Shown here: positions 11,055-20,334 of the stretch, piece by piece
Position numbering within the stretch: position 1 is the first letter of the stretch
How the letters are laid out: each line of letters begins with the position of its first letter
Assembly: GCA_963741755.1 (NCBI GenBank)
Contig: CAVUJG010000011.1
Span: forward strand, 90,199 to 154,198
Direction of reading: 5' to 3'
Source of the DNA: Sva-07 sp963741755
GTDB taxonomy: Bacteria; Actinomycetota; Acidimicrobiia; Acidimicrobiales; Ilumatobacteraceae
Length of the DNA stretch: 64,000 bases
The notes under the pieces: model-generated
The model's input: only the letters and a program-made list of their open reading frames with translations
Told to the model about the DNA's origin: nothing
Database searches by the model: none
Position numbers and translations under genes: made by a program

Positions 11055-11418
11055 GAGAACGTGACGGTGGTCGGGTCGGCGGGGTCGTACCGAACGGCGA
11101 CGCGCGCACCACCTGCAACCCGGCCAACTGGCCGTGACCGACGGTGGCGACCGTCGCCGGCCACGGAGCGGCGCCCTCCGGCATCACCAGAACGTCGACG
11201 TCGACCATCGGCTGGTGGTTGACCATCCGGCCGGTGTCGCGCACCGCGACCACGGTGGCGGGGGCGCTGAGGGCCGTCGCCGAGGACGCAAGCCGCGACT
11301 GCGCCGTGGCCTGCTGCATCTGGGCAGTCGCAGCGCGCATCTGAGCGGCCGGGTCGAAGTTCCTCGACGCCTCGGCCGAGACCTTCTTCAGCTCGCGGAG
11401 GTCCTTCATGAAGCCCAT
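11051..11418 (-). CDS. Small conserved-looking protein, one frameshift
   Basis: ATG 11418 overlaps the previous gene's stop (ATGA). About 123 residues: an N-terminal helical part (MGFMKDLRELKKVSAEASRN) rich in Ala/Gln repeats, then a beta-rich half with ATVVAVRDTGRMVNHQPMVD and the ending GARVAVRYDPADPTTVTFS. The latter is joined by restoring one missing G near 11108. The 'V.V..tG..vN..P.v...v.V' and 'G..v.VryDP.dP..v' patterns are those of DUF3592-like domains that sit beside membrane proteins in actinobacteria, but the match is by eye only. No active-site residues are evident. Confidence 0.5.
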
Positions 11419-11807
11419 CAGCCGATGCCCCTCCACAGCGCGTTGAAGCGCATGGCCGCCGCCGTGTCGTGCGCGAAACGCGCGTTCCAGCCGTTCATCG
11501 CGGCATTCCAGTCGCTGTCGCCGATGCCGTGCTCGGAGGCCACGGCAGCGACACCGGCGAGGTCGGTGATGCCGCGTTCGGTGCCGACGCGGCAGATCTC
11601 GGCGTACCGAGCGAGCGACACGTTGCCGATCGTCTCGTCGTCCAGCGCCGTCCCGGCTGCGGCCGGCCCGCCCGGCGCCGACCCGGGGGTCGATCCCGGA
11701 GGTGGTGCCGCCTGCATCGCCTCCTGCATCTCCATCGAGCTGCGAACGAGGTCCGGGGCCTCGGCCACGACGTCCTTCATCTGCTTCACCTGCTTGAACA
11801 AGCCCAC
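11418..11807 (-). CDS. Hypothetical protein, first gene of a four-gene unit
   Basis: GTG 11807 is preceded by a perfect AGGAGG and is chosen over upstream in-frame codons for that reason. The 129-residue product starts VGLFKQVKQMKDVVAEAPDL (amphipathic helix), has a Pro/Gly/Ala linker (PPPGSTPGSAPGG) at about 45-62, and ends with a helical domain containing IGNVSLARYAEICRVG and AMNGWNARFAHDTAAA. I do not recognise the family. It resembles the following gene in having an N-terminal 'GxxK...K' helix, so the two may be paralogous halves of one complex. Coupled by ATGA to the next gene. Confidence 0.6.
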   Translation of the reverse strand: MGLFKQVKQMKDVVAEAPDLVRSSMEMQEAMQAAPPPGSTPGSAPGGPAAAGTALDDETIGNVSLARYAEICRVGTERGITDLAGVAAVASEHGIGDSDWNAAMNGWNARFAHDTAAAMRFNALWRGIG

Positions 11808-11902
11808 CGACTGCCTCCTGAGTGGGTGGTTCAGGCAACAGTGCCAGCACACGGGCAGACGTGTCATGAGTAGTGATTGCTCACGTCTCGCGGCGAGGAA
11901 CC

Positions 11903-11935
11903 GATTACATCGCGGGTCTGACCCCTGTTGTAATC
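11903..11935. repeat. 33-bp dispersed quasi-palindrome, single copy
   Basis: Ends GATTACA and TGTAATC are inverted, with a second inner palindrome GGGTCTGACCC. The same 33 bp recurs at 55530-55562 and, inverted with one mismatch, at 55563-55595. It lies between the divergent-facing end of the ABC-F gene (11947) and the start of the 11807 gene. Confidence 0.85.
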
Positions 11936-11946
11936 ACTGGCGAAAT

Positions 11947-13563
11947 TCAGGACATGCTGACGAGGTCGAGCCAGTCGTCGGAGAAGTAGTCGACGTCACC
12001 GTCGGGCATCAGCAGCACCTTGGTCGGGGCCAGTTCACGAACGAACTCTTCGTCGTGGCTCACGAGAATGATCGCCCCGGGCCAATCGACGAGCGCGTCG
12101 GCTACAGCCTGGCGTGACGGCGGATCGAGGTTGTTGGTGGGCTCGTCGAGCAGCAGCAGATTGTTGCGCCCGACCATCAACATGGCGAGTGCGAGCTTGG
12201 TCTTCTCGCCGCCCGACAACGTGCCCGACTCCTGGAACACCTTCTCGCCCGACAGACCGAACATGCCGAGCAGACCCCGCAGCTGCGTCTCGCCGAGGTT
12301 GATGCCCTCCGGCACAGCATCGCGGATGTTGGTGAGCAGCGACTCGTCAGTTCGCAGGTTGTCATGCTCCTGCGCGTAGTAGCCGGCGTGCACCTGGTAG
12401 CCGAACTCGAAGTCGCCGAGGTCGGCTTCGGTCTCGCCCGCCAGGATGCGCAGCAGGCTGGTCTTGCCGGCACCGTTGAGGCCGAGCACGAGCAGACGTT
12501 CGCCGCGCCCGAGGTCGAAATCGATGTCCTCGAAGATCGTCGGCCCGCCGTACGCCTTGCACATGCCCGACGCTCGGATGACCGTCTCGCCGCACTTGGG
12601 CGGATCGGGGAATCGAACCGTCATGGTCTTGCCCGACTGCGGCCCGCGGACGCGTTGCGTCTCGAGCCGGGCGATGCGCTTCTCGACACTGTGGGCCATC
12701 GCCGCCTTGGTCGCCTTGGCTCCGAAACGGTCGACCACGGTCTGCAACCGATCGATCTCCTTGGCCTGCAGCACCGCCTTCTTCGCAAGACGGGCCTCGT
12801 CCTCGGCGCGAGCGCGCTGGTACTGGCTGTAGGTGCCGCGGTACTCGACGACCTCGCCGACGTCGTGCTCGGTGGCACGGTCGAGGTGGAGGACACGCGT
12901 GATCGACTCGTCGAGGAGTTCCAAGTCGTGGCTGATCACGAGCAGTGCGCCCTTGTACTGGCGCAGGAAGCCGAGCAGCCAGGCCTTGGCATCGACGTCG
13001 AGGTGGTTGGTCGGCTCGTCGAGACACAGCACGTCGGAGCCGGCGAACAGGATGCGCGCCAGTTCGACGCGGCGGCGCTCGCCACCCGACAGCGTGCTGA
13101 TCGGCTGGTCGAGCCGGGCGTCGGGGATCCCGAGGCCGGCCGCCATCGCACGGGCCTCGCTCTCGGACGCATAGCCGCCGGTCGTACGGAACGCCTCCTC
13201 GGCTTCGCTGTAGCGGCTGACGTTGCGCTCGTCGGGGTTCTCCTCCATCGCGATGCGGAGCTTCTCGATGCGGGTGATCTCGTCGTCGATCCCCCGACCC
13301 GACAGCACATGGGTGACGCAGCTGCGCCCATCGAGTGCCGAGTCGATCTTCGGGTCCTGCGGGAGATAGCCGAAGCCGCCCTTGCGTACGACCTTGCCGG
13401 ACTTCGGCTCGTTGGCGCCGCCCAACACCTTGAACAGACTGGTCTTGCCCGCACCGTTGCGGCCGACGATCCCCACCTTGTCGCGGGCCATCACGGTGAA
13501 GCTGGCGGCGTCGACGAGCAGTCGACCACCCACTTCCACCGAGATCGCCTGAGCCTGGAGCAC
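11947..13563 (-). CDS. ABC-F family ATPase (ribosome-associated)
   Basis: 538 residues with two ATP-binding cassettes and no membrane segments. First cassette: Walker A GRNGAGKTSLFKVL (about 36-49), signature LSGGERRRVELARI, Walker B LCLDEPTNHLD. Second: GLNGAGKTSLLRIL, LSGGEKTKLALAM, LLLLDEPTNNLD. The charged linker between them (YSQYQRARAEDEARLAKKAV) is the P-site tRNA interaction motif region of ABC-F proteins. These act on the ribosome in translation elongation or antibiotic protection rather than in transport. EttA/Uup/antibiotic-resistance subtypes cannot be separated here. Intact, unlike its neighbours on both sides. Confidence 0.9.
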   Translation of the reverse strand: MLQAQAISVEVGGRLLVDAASFTVMARDKVGIVGRNGAGKTSLFKVLGGANEPKSGKVVRKGGFGYLPQDPKIDSALDGRSCVTHVLSGRGIDDEITRIEKLRIAMEENPDERNVSRYSEAEEAFRTTGGYASESEARAMAAGLGIPDARLDQPISTLSGGERRRVELARILFAGSDVLCLDEPTNHLDVDAKAWLLGFLRQYKGALLVISHDLELLDESITRVLHLDRATEHDVGEVVEYRGTYSQYQRARAEDEARLAKKAVLQAKEIDRLQTVVDRFGAKATKAAMAHSVEKRIARLETQRVRGPQSGKTMTVRFPDPPKCGETVIRASGMCKAYGGPTIFEDIDFDLGRGERLLVLGLNGAGKTSLLRILAGETEADLGDFEFGYQVHAGYYAQEHDNLRTDESLLTNIRDAVPEGINLGETQLRGLLGMFGLSGEKVFQESGTLSGGEKTKLALAMLMVGRNNLLLLDEPTNNLDPPSRQAVADALVDWPGAIILVSHDEEFVRELAPTKVLLMPDGDVDYFSDDWLDLVSMS

Positions 13564-13583
13564 CCGTCCAGGCTAGGGGCAGA

Positions 13584-14706
13584 TCAGGGAGTGGGTTCGA
13601 CGAGACCTACGGCAGGGTCGTCGATGTGACGTGCTGCCGCCGTGGTAACCGGCGCGGCAGTCGTGACAGGCGCGGCAGTCGTGCGGCGCCGCAGTCGTCG
13701 CAGTCGTCGGCGGTGCTGCAGTCGTGGCCGGCCCGGCCGTTGTCGACGGCGACGTGGTGGTCGAGACTCCGCCGCCGACCGCTGCTCGTCGCGACCGTCG
13801 TCGTCGTTGAGGGTGGTCGGCGGCACGGTCGTGCTCGTCGGTCGTTGCGGACCCGGACGAACTCGATCCGGTCGAGGGGCGACCGAGCACCGTGGTGCTG
13901 TTGGCGCCGACACGTGAATCGTCGCGGAACGTCGACCGCAGGCAGTCGCCCTCACCGTCGACGGGGCCGAGTGCCGCAGCGACGGATTCGGCGAGGATGC
14001 GACGGCCGGTGTCGGTCGGGATGCAGGCGGTCGCTGCTCAGCACACCGGGAGCATCCGAGATGGTGCTCCAGTCGAGCACGGTGATGTTGTCGCGTTCGG
14101 CACCGAGGCGATTGACGACCTCGTTGACCTCGACGTAGTCCGGTCGGTACTCGGTCACCGTGAGCAGTACGACCGGACGGGGCGCCAGCCGGTCGAGGAT
14201 CTCGACCAGCTCGGTTTCGTATCTCGCCTGATCACCGCCGTAGTTGCTGCCGAGGAAGACCACGGCGGCGTTCCAGTCGTTCTCGGGGTCGGCATCGTCG
14301 ATGAGCAGCTTGTCGAGGACGAGATTTCCGAAGTCAACGAACCGGCTCGGTTCCGCCTCGACGGCGACCTGCCATCCGAGCGGGACAACCGCTTCGCACA
14401 TGTGGTTGCCGTACCGAGATGCTGTCGATGCGAGAATCGAGTCGCCGATCATCAAGATCCGGTTTCCGTCGACGGTCTCACCGATCAACTGCGCTTCGGT
14501 GCCGTCCACGTTCATCGGTGGCCGCACCACAACAATCGGTTCGCGCACGGCCGACGGAACGGCAGGGACCGCCCCGACACCGGCGATCGTGGGAACGGGG
14601 GTCACCGGCGGGGTCGTGTCGTCGGCGCCGCGCCGCCGCCGATGTCGCACCCGGCCACCACCACAGCGACCGCAAACACGGCAGCGAGCGATCGGCGGCG
14701 GGTCAT
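13584..14706 (-). CDS. SGNH/GDSL-like lipoprotein with low-complexity tail, multiple frameshifts
   Basis: ATG 14706 opens a lipoprotein signal (SLAAVFAVAVVVAGCDIGGG, lipobox VAGC). After one lost base near 14630 the protein continues as DTTPPVTPVPTIAGVGAVP and then the core: GNRILMIGDSILASTASRYG (GDS block I), VVFLGSNYGGDQ (GxxN-like block), VVLLTVTEYRP and SSDRLHP (the D-x-x-H block). Near 14020 the frame moves to TDTGRRILAESVAAALGP, as expected after DxxHP. The C-terminal Thr/Ser/Ala/Pro tail hops between frames several times (13584-13880). Such esterase-like lipoproteins act on cell-envelope acyl groups. The core is well supported; the tail is uncertain. Confidence 0.6.
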
Positions 14707-14763
14707 CTGCACCATTGAAGCGTGTTCGCGACCGCGTGGGGCATCGCGATCACCTCAACGAAC

Positions 14764-15132
14764 TCAGCGCGAGCGAAGTGCGTCGCGGATCTCGGTGAGC
14801 AACTCCACTTCGGTCGGGCCGGCATCAGCCTCGGCCGGCGTGCGCATCGAGTTGTAGGCCTTGACCACGAAGAAACAGACGAATGCAATGATGAGGAAGT
14901 TGATGATCAACGTCAGCGGGATGCCGTAGTTGATCGTGGCCTCGCCGATGTCGATGCTGAGCGAGTTGAAGTCGGGCTGCCCGATGATCGCGGCGATGAT
15001 CGGCATGAAGATGTTGTCGACGATGCTGAGCACCACGGGTGCGAATGCCGTGGCGAGGACGAATGCGACCGCCAGCTCGACCAGGTTTCCTCGGCTGACG
15101 AAGTCCTTGAACTCCTTGATCAGGTCTTTCAC
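14764..15132 (-). CDS. mscL: Large-conductance mechanosensitive channel MscL
   Basis: 122 residues, within the normal MscL size. The N-terminal amphipathic helix (MKDLIKEFKDFVSRGNLVE) leads into pore helix TM1 (LAVAFVLATAFAPVVLSIVD), then a periplasmic loop, TM2 (GIPLTLIINFLIIAFVCFFV) and a cytoplasmic charged helix (VELLTEIRDALRSR). Forms a homopentameric pore that opens under membrane tension to release solutes at hypo-osmotic shock. A conventional SD (GAAGGAGAT) precedes the ATG. Intact. Confidence 0.95.
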   Translation of the reverse strand: MKDLIKEFKDFVSRGNLVELAVAFVLATAFAPVVLSIVDNIFMPIIAAIIGQPDFNSLSIDIGEATINYGIPLTLIINFLIIAFVCFFVVKAYNSMRTPAEADAGPTEVELLTEIRDALRSR

Positions 15133-15224
15133 GTTCGATCTCCTTCAAATGGAGCGATCGGATCGATCGCCTCGTGACGTGATTGTTTTATCACTTCGGG
15201 AGGACACAACCGGAGCCGCTTCGG

Positions 15225-16046
15225 TCAGCGCGCCGTCCACCCTCCGTCGACGATGATGCTCTGCCCGGTGAGGAACATGCCTGCCGGAGACGCCAACAGC
15301 AGGAGTGCGCCGTCGAGTTCGTCGAGTTCGCCCATACGCGGGATCGGCGAGTTCGCCGCGATGAATTGTTGGCTGCCCTCGTCGGTGTCCATGCCATCGG
15401 TCATCTCCGACGGGAACCACCCTGGACACAGCGCGTTGACGCGGACGCCCTTGCGTGCCCACTGCAGCGCCAACTCTCGCGTGAGGTTGACCACCGCACC
15501 TTTGCTCGCGCAGTAGTGCGCCTGCTTGACCGGGGTCGAGCCGACGTGGCCGAGCATCGATGCCACGTTGACGATCGATCCGGAGCCGCTGGCAATCATC
15601 GACGGCGCACAGAGCTTCGACAAGTGCCACAGCGCCGTGACGTTGACTTCCATCGAGGTCCGGAAGCGGTCGAGTTCCTCGTTCTCGACGGCGACCGTTC
15701 CGCCGACCCCGGCGTTGTTGACCAGCACGTCGACACGTCCGAAACGGTCGACCACGTCGGCGACGAGGCGTTCCCGATCGGCGTCGTCAGCCATGTCGGC
15801 AACGAGCACGAAGGCGCCCGGCAGGTCGGCAGCGAGTGCGTGGAGACGATCCGAGCGCCGCGCCGTCAGCACGACCTGCGCCCCCACGGCATGCAGCACC
15901 TTGGCGAAGTGGGCGCCGAGTCCCGACGACGCCCCGGTGACGATGGTGACCTGATCGTCGAGACGGAAGCGATCGAGCGGTGAAGCGAGCGGTGTGGCGG
16001 AGGTCGACATGGTTTCCGACCCTAGATTCCGTCGCCTGGTGGTCAC
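15225..16046 (-). CDS. SDR family oxidoreductase
   Basis: 273 residues of classical short-chain dehydrogenase. TGASSGLGAHF is the cofactor glycine motif, followed by a basic ARRSDR stretch favouring NADP(H). NNAGVGG marks strand 4, a Ser lies in NVASMLG, and the catalytic Tyr-Lys is in HYCASKGAVV (YxxSK type). It ends GQSIIVDGGWTAR as most 3-ketoacyl reductase-like members do. Substrate unknown; fatty acyl or steroid-like ketones and alcohols are usual. A start at 15999 (MSTSATPLASPLDRF) is also possible. Monocistronic, convergent with nothing, and intact. Confidence 0.85.
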   Translation of the reverse strand: MTTRRRNLGSETMSTSATPLASPLDRFRLDDQVTIVTGASSGLGAHFAKVLHAVGAQVVLTARRSDRLHALAADLPGAFVLVADMADDADRERLVADVVDRFGRVDVLVNNAGVGGTVAVENEELDRFRTSMEVNVTALWHLSKLCAPSMIASGSGSIVNVASMLGHVGSTPVKQAHYCASKGAVVNLTRELALQWARKGVRVNALCPGWFPSEMTDGMDTDEGSQQFIAANSPIPRMGELDELDGALLLLASPAGMFLTGQSIIVDGGWTAR

Positions 16047-16161
16047 CGTCTCGTCATCTCGCCGTCACGTGCGACCGCGCGATTCGATGTCGATCGCGTC
16101 GGTTGCGTGACAACTCCGCATCGAGGTGTCGACACACGAGACAGCGGGAACGGTGAGTTGT

Positions 16162-16362
16162 ATGAATGAGGACGTGGAAACCGACCGCCGCAGCTGGACC
16201 GACGCCATCAAGCTCGCAGCCATGATCTCGATCATCGCTGCGTTTGCCGCCGTCATCGCATCGGTGGCAGGCGAGATACCTCAGGCAGCCATCGTGCTCC
16301 CTGTGATCGTGGTCGCTTTCGCCGCCAGCTGGATCCAGACCGGTCGCGCTCACCACAGCTGA
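16162..16362 (+). CDS. Small two-helix membrane protein
   Basis: 66 residues beginning MNEDVETDRRSWTDAIKLAA, with two adjacent hydrophobic helices (about 17-38, LAAMISIIAAFAAVIASVAG, and 42-58, AIVLPVIVVAFAASWI) and a short polar C-terminus. The codon bias is like that of its neighbours (G/C third positions), supporting a real gene. The family is not recognised. It lies 50 bp upstream of the LLM oxidoreductase in the same direction. Confidence 0.6.
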   Translation: MNEDVETDRRSWTDAIKLAAMISIIAAFAAVIASVAGEIPQAAIVLPVIVVAFAASWIQTGRAHHS

Positions 16363-16411
16363 ACGCGTCCCGAGCCGACGCACAGTCGATCGACTGTGCC
16401 ACGATCGTTCG

Positions 16412-17323
16412 ATGCAGCCAGCGAAGGTTCGAATCGGATTCGGCCTCGGAACCTCGACCACACTGCACGGGCCGTCGTACGGCACCGTGGTCGACGCGCT
16501 CGAAGCACTCGGATTCGACTCGCTGTGGTTGTCCGAGCGCATCAGCGGCCCGGCACCGGATCCCTTGGTGGCGATGGCCTACGGCGCCGGTCGCACCGAG
16601 CGGCTGAAGTTCGGAATGTCGGTGATGGTGCTGCCCGGCCGCAACCCCGTGGTGCTCGCCAAGGAACTCGCAACGCTGGCGAACATGTCCGGCGGGCGAC
16701 TCCTTCCGGCGTTCGGGCTCGGAGCGGTCGACCCGGTCGAGCAACAAGCCTTCGGCGTCGAACGCAGCGAACGAGCCAAGTTGTTCGACGAGATGTTGAC
16801 CGTGATGCGGCAGTGCTGGACCGGCGAATCGTTCACCCACCACGGTGATCGCTACGACTACGACGAGGTCCGAGTCCTCCCCGCGGCAACGAAGATGGAG
16901 GTCTGGCTCGGCGGGATCGCACCGTCGGAACTGCGACGTATCGGTCGCATGGCCGATGGCTGGCTGCCGTCGTTCGTCACACCGGCCGACGCCGCTGCGG
17001 GCCGGACGGTGATCGAGGACGTCTGCGCGGAACACGACCGCCAGATCGAGCACGACCACTTCGGCGTGCTCGTGCCGTACTCGTTCGGTCCGATCCCCGA
17101 CCGCCTGCTGGCGCTGCTGGCGAAACGTCGCCCCGATCTCGCAGATCCATCCGAGTTGGTGCCGACCTCATGGGATGGACTCACCGACCTGATCCGACGG
17201 TTCATCGACGTCGGCACATCGAAGTTCGTCGTGCTCCCGCTCGCCGAGCCCGACGGCGCCGACGCGTGGGTCGAGCATCTCGCAGACGCAGCAGAGGCCC
17301 TGTTGCCACTCGAGGCGCACTGA
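16412..17323 (+). CDS. LLM-class F420-dependent oxidoreductase
   Basis: 303 residues, luciferase-like TIM barrel. VRIGFGLGTSTTLHG is the first strand, LGFDSLWLSERISGPAPDPL the second with the conserved Ser/Glu, and SVMVLPGRNPVVLAKELATL the third, ending in the 'GR.P..lAk..atLd..s.gR' pattern common to F420-dependent members. VWLGGIAPSELRRIGRMADG is the C-terminal cofactor strand. Reaction unknown. It is followed after 5 bp by a TesB-like thioesterase, which suggests work on an acyl-CoA or acyl chain. Confidence 0.85.
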   Translation: MQPAKVRIGFGLGTSTTLHGPSYGTVVDALEALGFDSLWLSERISGPAPDPLVAMAYGAGRTERLKFGMSVMVLPGRNPVVLAKELATLANMSGGRLLPAFGLGAVDPVEQQAFGVERSERAKLFDEMLTVMRQCWTGESFTHHGDRYDYDEVRVLPAATKMEVWLGGIAPSELRRIGRMADGWLPSFVTPADAAAGRTVIEDVCAEHDRQIEHDHFGVLVPYSFGPIPDRLLALLAKRRPDLADPSELVPTSWDGLTDLIRRFIDVGTSKFVVLPLAEPDGADAWVEHLADAAEALLPLEAH

Positions 17324-17328
17324 CCACC

Positions 17329-18153
17329 ATGGCAGCAACGGCCACATCGCTGTTCGAGCCTGCCGGCGACGACCGATGGACACCGACCGAACTGGCGCGA
17401 GGACCGTGGGATCCGAGGGCATGCCATGGCGGCCCGGTCGGGGCACTGATCACTCGCGCAGTCGAGAACGCCGATCCCGACTCGGCGGTCGCCTGGCAGA
17501 TCGCCCGCCTCACGATCGAACTCACTCGCCCCGTTCCGGTCGGCCGACCGCTCGCGGTGTCGACCGAGATCGAACGCGACGGACGCAAGGTGTCGCTCGT
17601 CGCGGTTCGTCTTCACGACGGCGACACCGAAGTCGCCCGAGCACGAAGTCTGCGGATCCGAGCGAACGAGTTCGAACTGCCTGATGACGTCGTGCAGCCA
17701 CCCCCCGATCCGCCTGGCACACCTGCCGAGGGCATTGCGCAGCGGCCCGTGTGGGCGATGGACGACAGCGTCGCGTTCCACCGCGATGCGTGCGAGCACC
17801 GGTTCACCGAGGGATCCTGGGACGAACCCGGCCCGGTCGGCGTGTGGATCCGCCTCCGAGTCCCCGTCGTTCTTGACGAGGATCCCTCGGGTGCGCAACG
17901 TGCGGTGGCGGCGGCCGACTTCGGCAACGGTGTGAGCAGCGGGCTGCCGTTCGATCGGTTCACGTTCATCAATCCGGACCTCACGGTGCACCTGCTGCGG
18001 CCTCCGGTCGGAGAATGGATCGGGATGCGAACCGCCTCGCACTACGGATCGAATGCTGTGTGTTCGGGCGCGGGGTTCGCCGAATCGGCGCTGTTCGACG
18101 CCGACGGTCGCCTCGGACGCAGCGTTCAGAGTTTGATCGTCGACGAGCGTTGA
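17329..18153 (+). CDS. TesB-like double-hotdog acyl-CoA thioesterase
   Basis: 274 residues from ATG 17329. Two hotdog repeats are visible: the first around RGPWDPRACHGGPVGALITR (the HGG motif lining the CoA site) with RLTIELTRPVPVGRPLAVST, the second around FTFINPDLTVHLLRPPVGEW and ending CSGAGFAESALFDADGRLGR. Family members hydrolyse medium- to long-chain acyl-CoA. The pairing with the upstream LLM enzyme (5-bp gap) implies co-expression. Confidence 0.82.
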   Translation: MAATATSLFEPAGDDRWTPTELARGPWDPRACHGGPVGALITRAVENADPDSAVAWQIARLTIELTRPVPVGRPLAVSTEIERDGRKVSLVAVRLHDGDTEVARARSLRIRANEFELPDDVVQPPPDPPGTPAEGIAQRPVWAMDDSVAFHRDACEHRFTEGSWDEPGPVGVWIRLRVPVVLDEDPSGAQRAVAAADFGNGVSSGLPFDRFTFINPDLTVHLLRPPVGEWIGMRTASHYGSNAVCSGAGFAESALFDADGRLGRSVQSLIVDER

Positions 18154-18219
18154 CGACAGTTTGCCGACTTCTCGAGAACTCGGTGGGAACCGAACGTCGC
18201 CGTGTGACGTCCAACACAC

Positions 18220-20334
18220 ATGATGCGTGAACGGCTCATTCCACTGGCACTCGCCACCAGCGCCCTCCTGGTCGCTGCCTCGTGCACGACCGACGACTCC
18301 GCTGGGTCATCCACTTCGGGCGACGCGACCACCACGACGGAACCGGGCGACGTCACCTCGACCGAGCCAACCGGCAGCGCTCCCTCCACCACGACCGGGT
18401 CGGGTCCGCAAGGATTCGCCTCGGCGAACCTCGAGTTCTTCGGCGATTGCGACGCCTTGTTGACCTACATGCAGACCGAGGCAACCGAGCGCGTGACTGC
18501 GTGGGGCCTCGGTGGCAGCGGGATCTACTACGGCGATGGCCGCATGATGCCGGAAGGCGACATGGCAGCGACTGACGCCGGCGCCAACGCCGAGATCGCA
18601 CCAGACGTCGCCCCGGCACCTGGCGCCGTCGAGGGACAGGACTTCTCGGGCACCAACACCCAGGAGGTCGGCGTCGACGAGGGCGACATCGTCGAGACCG
18701 ACGGCGAGTACGTCTACGTCGCCAACAGCGACGGCCTGCGCATCGTGTCCGTCGGCGACGCCGATGTCGCGGCGGAACCAGAACTCCCGGAGGGTTCACA
18801 TCAGTTGCTGCTCGACGGTGACCGCCTCGTGGTCGTGACGTCGAGTTGGAGCGGCGCCCCCGACACGATCGTGTCGCTGTTCGACGTGGCCGACCCGACG
18901 AATCCGGTGCTGCTGCGACGGTCGCACCTCGAAGGCGGCGTGGTCGCCACTCGGTCGGTCGATGGCGTCGCCCGACTCGTGATCACGACGTCGTTCGATC
19001 AGCGCCTCCCGTTCGTTCAGCCGAACCAGTTCGGCCTCGACGAGGACTCGGCGCTCGAACGCAACCAGGAAATCATCGCCACCTCGACCGTCGAGGACTG
19101 GCTGCCGCGGTGGTTCGACGAGGACGCCGACGGCACATTCGGTCCGATGTCGCAAGTGCTGCCATGTGAGACGGTGGCTGCACCCCCGGAGTTCGCCGGG
19201 TTGGGCCTCACGTGGATCGGATCGATCGATGTCAACGGTGACGGCACGCCGGTCGGATCGGCCGGCATCGTGTCGACCGGTGACACCGTGTACGCCTCCT
19301 CCGACAACCTCTACGTCGCCACGCAGAACTGGAACTGGCAGTGGGGCGGACCCGTGCCGCTCGCCGTCGAGGAAGGGGCTCCCGAAACGGCGCCGGAGGA
19401 GGACCCCGGCCCGCCGCCCACGCTGATCCATCAGTTCCGCCTCGATTCGGGGACCGGTGCCACCTACGTCGCTTCGGGACAGGTCGAAGGACGGCTGCTC
19501 AACCAGTTCGCAATGAGCGAGTACAACGGCGACCTACGAGTGGCGACCACGACCGACGACTGGGGCGGGTTCGGCGACCAGAGCGAGTCGACGGTGTTCG
19601 TGCTGCGCCCCGAGGGTGACGAGCTGCGCCAGATCTCATCGGTGGGCGGTCTCGGCAAGGACGAGCAGATCTACGCCGTGCGATTCATCGACAACCTCGC
19701 CTACGTGGTCACGTTCCGCCAGACCGATCCGCTGTACGTGATCGACCTGACCGACCCAGCCAACCCGGTCGAGGCCGGCGAGCTGAAGATCCCTGGGTAC
19801 TCGGCGTACCTGCATCCGGTCGGCGATGGTCTGCTGCTCGGAGTCGGCCAGGACGCCACCGACGAGGGCCGCACGACCGGCACGCAGCTCAGCTTGTTCG
19901 ACGTCAGTGATCCGACGAATCCGCAGCGCATCAGCACGCTGCCGATCGGCGGGTACAGCGAGGTCGAGTGGGATCACAAGGCGTTCCTGTACTGGCCCGC
20001 CGATGGCACCATCGTGCTGCCGGTGTCGCCCGGTTGGAGCGACTGCGGACCGGACGCGGACTGCCTGTCGAAGGACCTCGTCGGCGCCGGGGGCGGTGCC
20101 GTGGTGGCCGAACTCGACGGACGCGAGCTGCAGGCTCGCGGCGTGATCAGCCATTCGAGCCCGAGCCGGTCCGGGTGCTGGAACCCGCTGCAGCGCTCGA
20201 TCGCCATCGGCGACGAGTTGGTGACGGTCGGCCTCGACCAGATGAAGTTCTCCGACCGACAGAGCCTCGAGCCCCGCGACTCGGTGAGCTGGGGCGAACC
20301 CGAGCAGTACGGCTGCTACTGGTACGCCGACTGA
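18220..20334 (+). CDS. Secreted beta-propeller lipoprotein (COG4880 type)
   Basis: 704 residues. The lipoprotein signal LATSALLVAASCTTDD has lipobox VAASC, followed by a Thr/Ser-rich linker (about 25-65). The family hallmark NTQEVGVDEGDIVETDGEYV opens the propeller. Later blades repeat 'LFDVaDPTNPvllrr' (SLFDVADPTNPVLLRRS, VIDLTDPANPVEAGELK, LFDVSDPTNPQRISTLP), which are Ca-binding-type blade loops. These large lipoproteins of archaea and actinobacteria are anchored outside the cell; their role is unknown. An SD is not obvious at ATG 18220; ATG 18223 is equally possible. Intact over 2.1 kb. Confidence 0.85.
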   Translation: MMRERLIPLALATSALLVAASCTTDDSAGSSTSGDATTTTEPGDVTSTEPTGSAPSTTTGSGPQGFASANLEFFGDCDALLTYMQTEATERVTAWGLGGSGIYYGDGRMMPEGDMAATDAGANAEIAPDVAPAPGAVEGQDFSGTNTQEVGVDEGDIVETDGEYVYVANSDGLRIVSVGDADVAAEPELPEGSHQLLLDGDRLVVVTSSWSGAPDTIVSLFDVADPTNPVLLRRSHLEGGVVATRSVDGVARLVITTSFDQRLPFVQPNQFGLDEDSALERNQEIIATSTVEDWLPRWFDEDADGTFGPMSQVLPCETVAAPPEFAGLGLTWIGSIDVNGDGTPVGSAGIVSTGDTVYASSDNLYVATQNWNWQWGGPVPLAVEEGAPETAPEEDPGPPPTLIHQFRLDSGTGATYVASGQVEGRLLNQFAMSEYNGDLRVATTTDDWGGFGDQSESTVFVLRPEGDELRQISSVGGLGKDEQIYAVRFIDNLAYVVTFRQTDPLYVIDLTDPANPVEAGELKIPGYSAYLHPVGDGLLLGVGQDATDEGRTTGTQLSLFDVSDPTNPQRISTLPIGGYSEVEWDHKAFLYWPADGTIVLPVSPGWSDCGPDADCLSKDLVGAGGGAVVAELDGRELQARGVISHSSPSRSGCWNPLQRSIAIGDELVTVGLDQMKFSDRQSLEPRDSVSWGEPEQYGCYWYAD

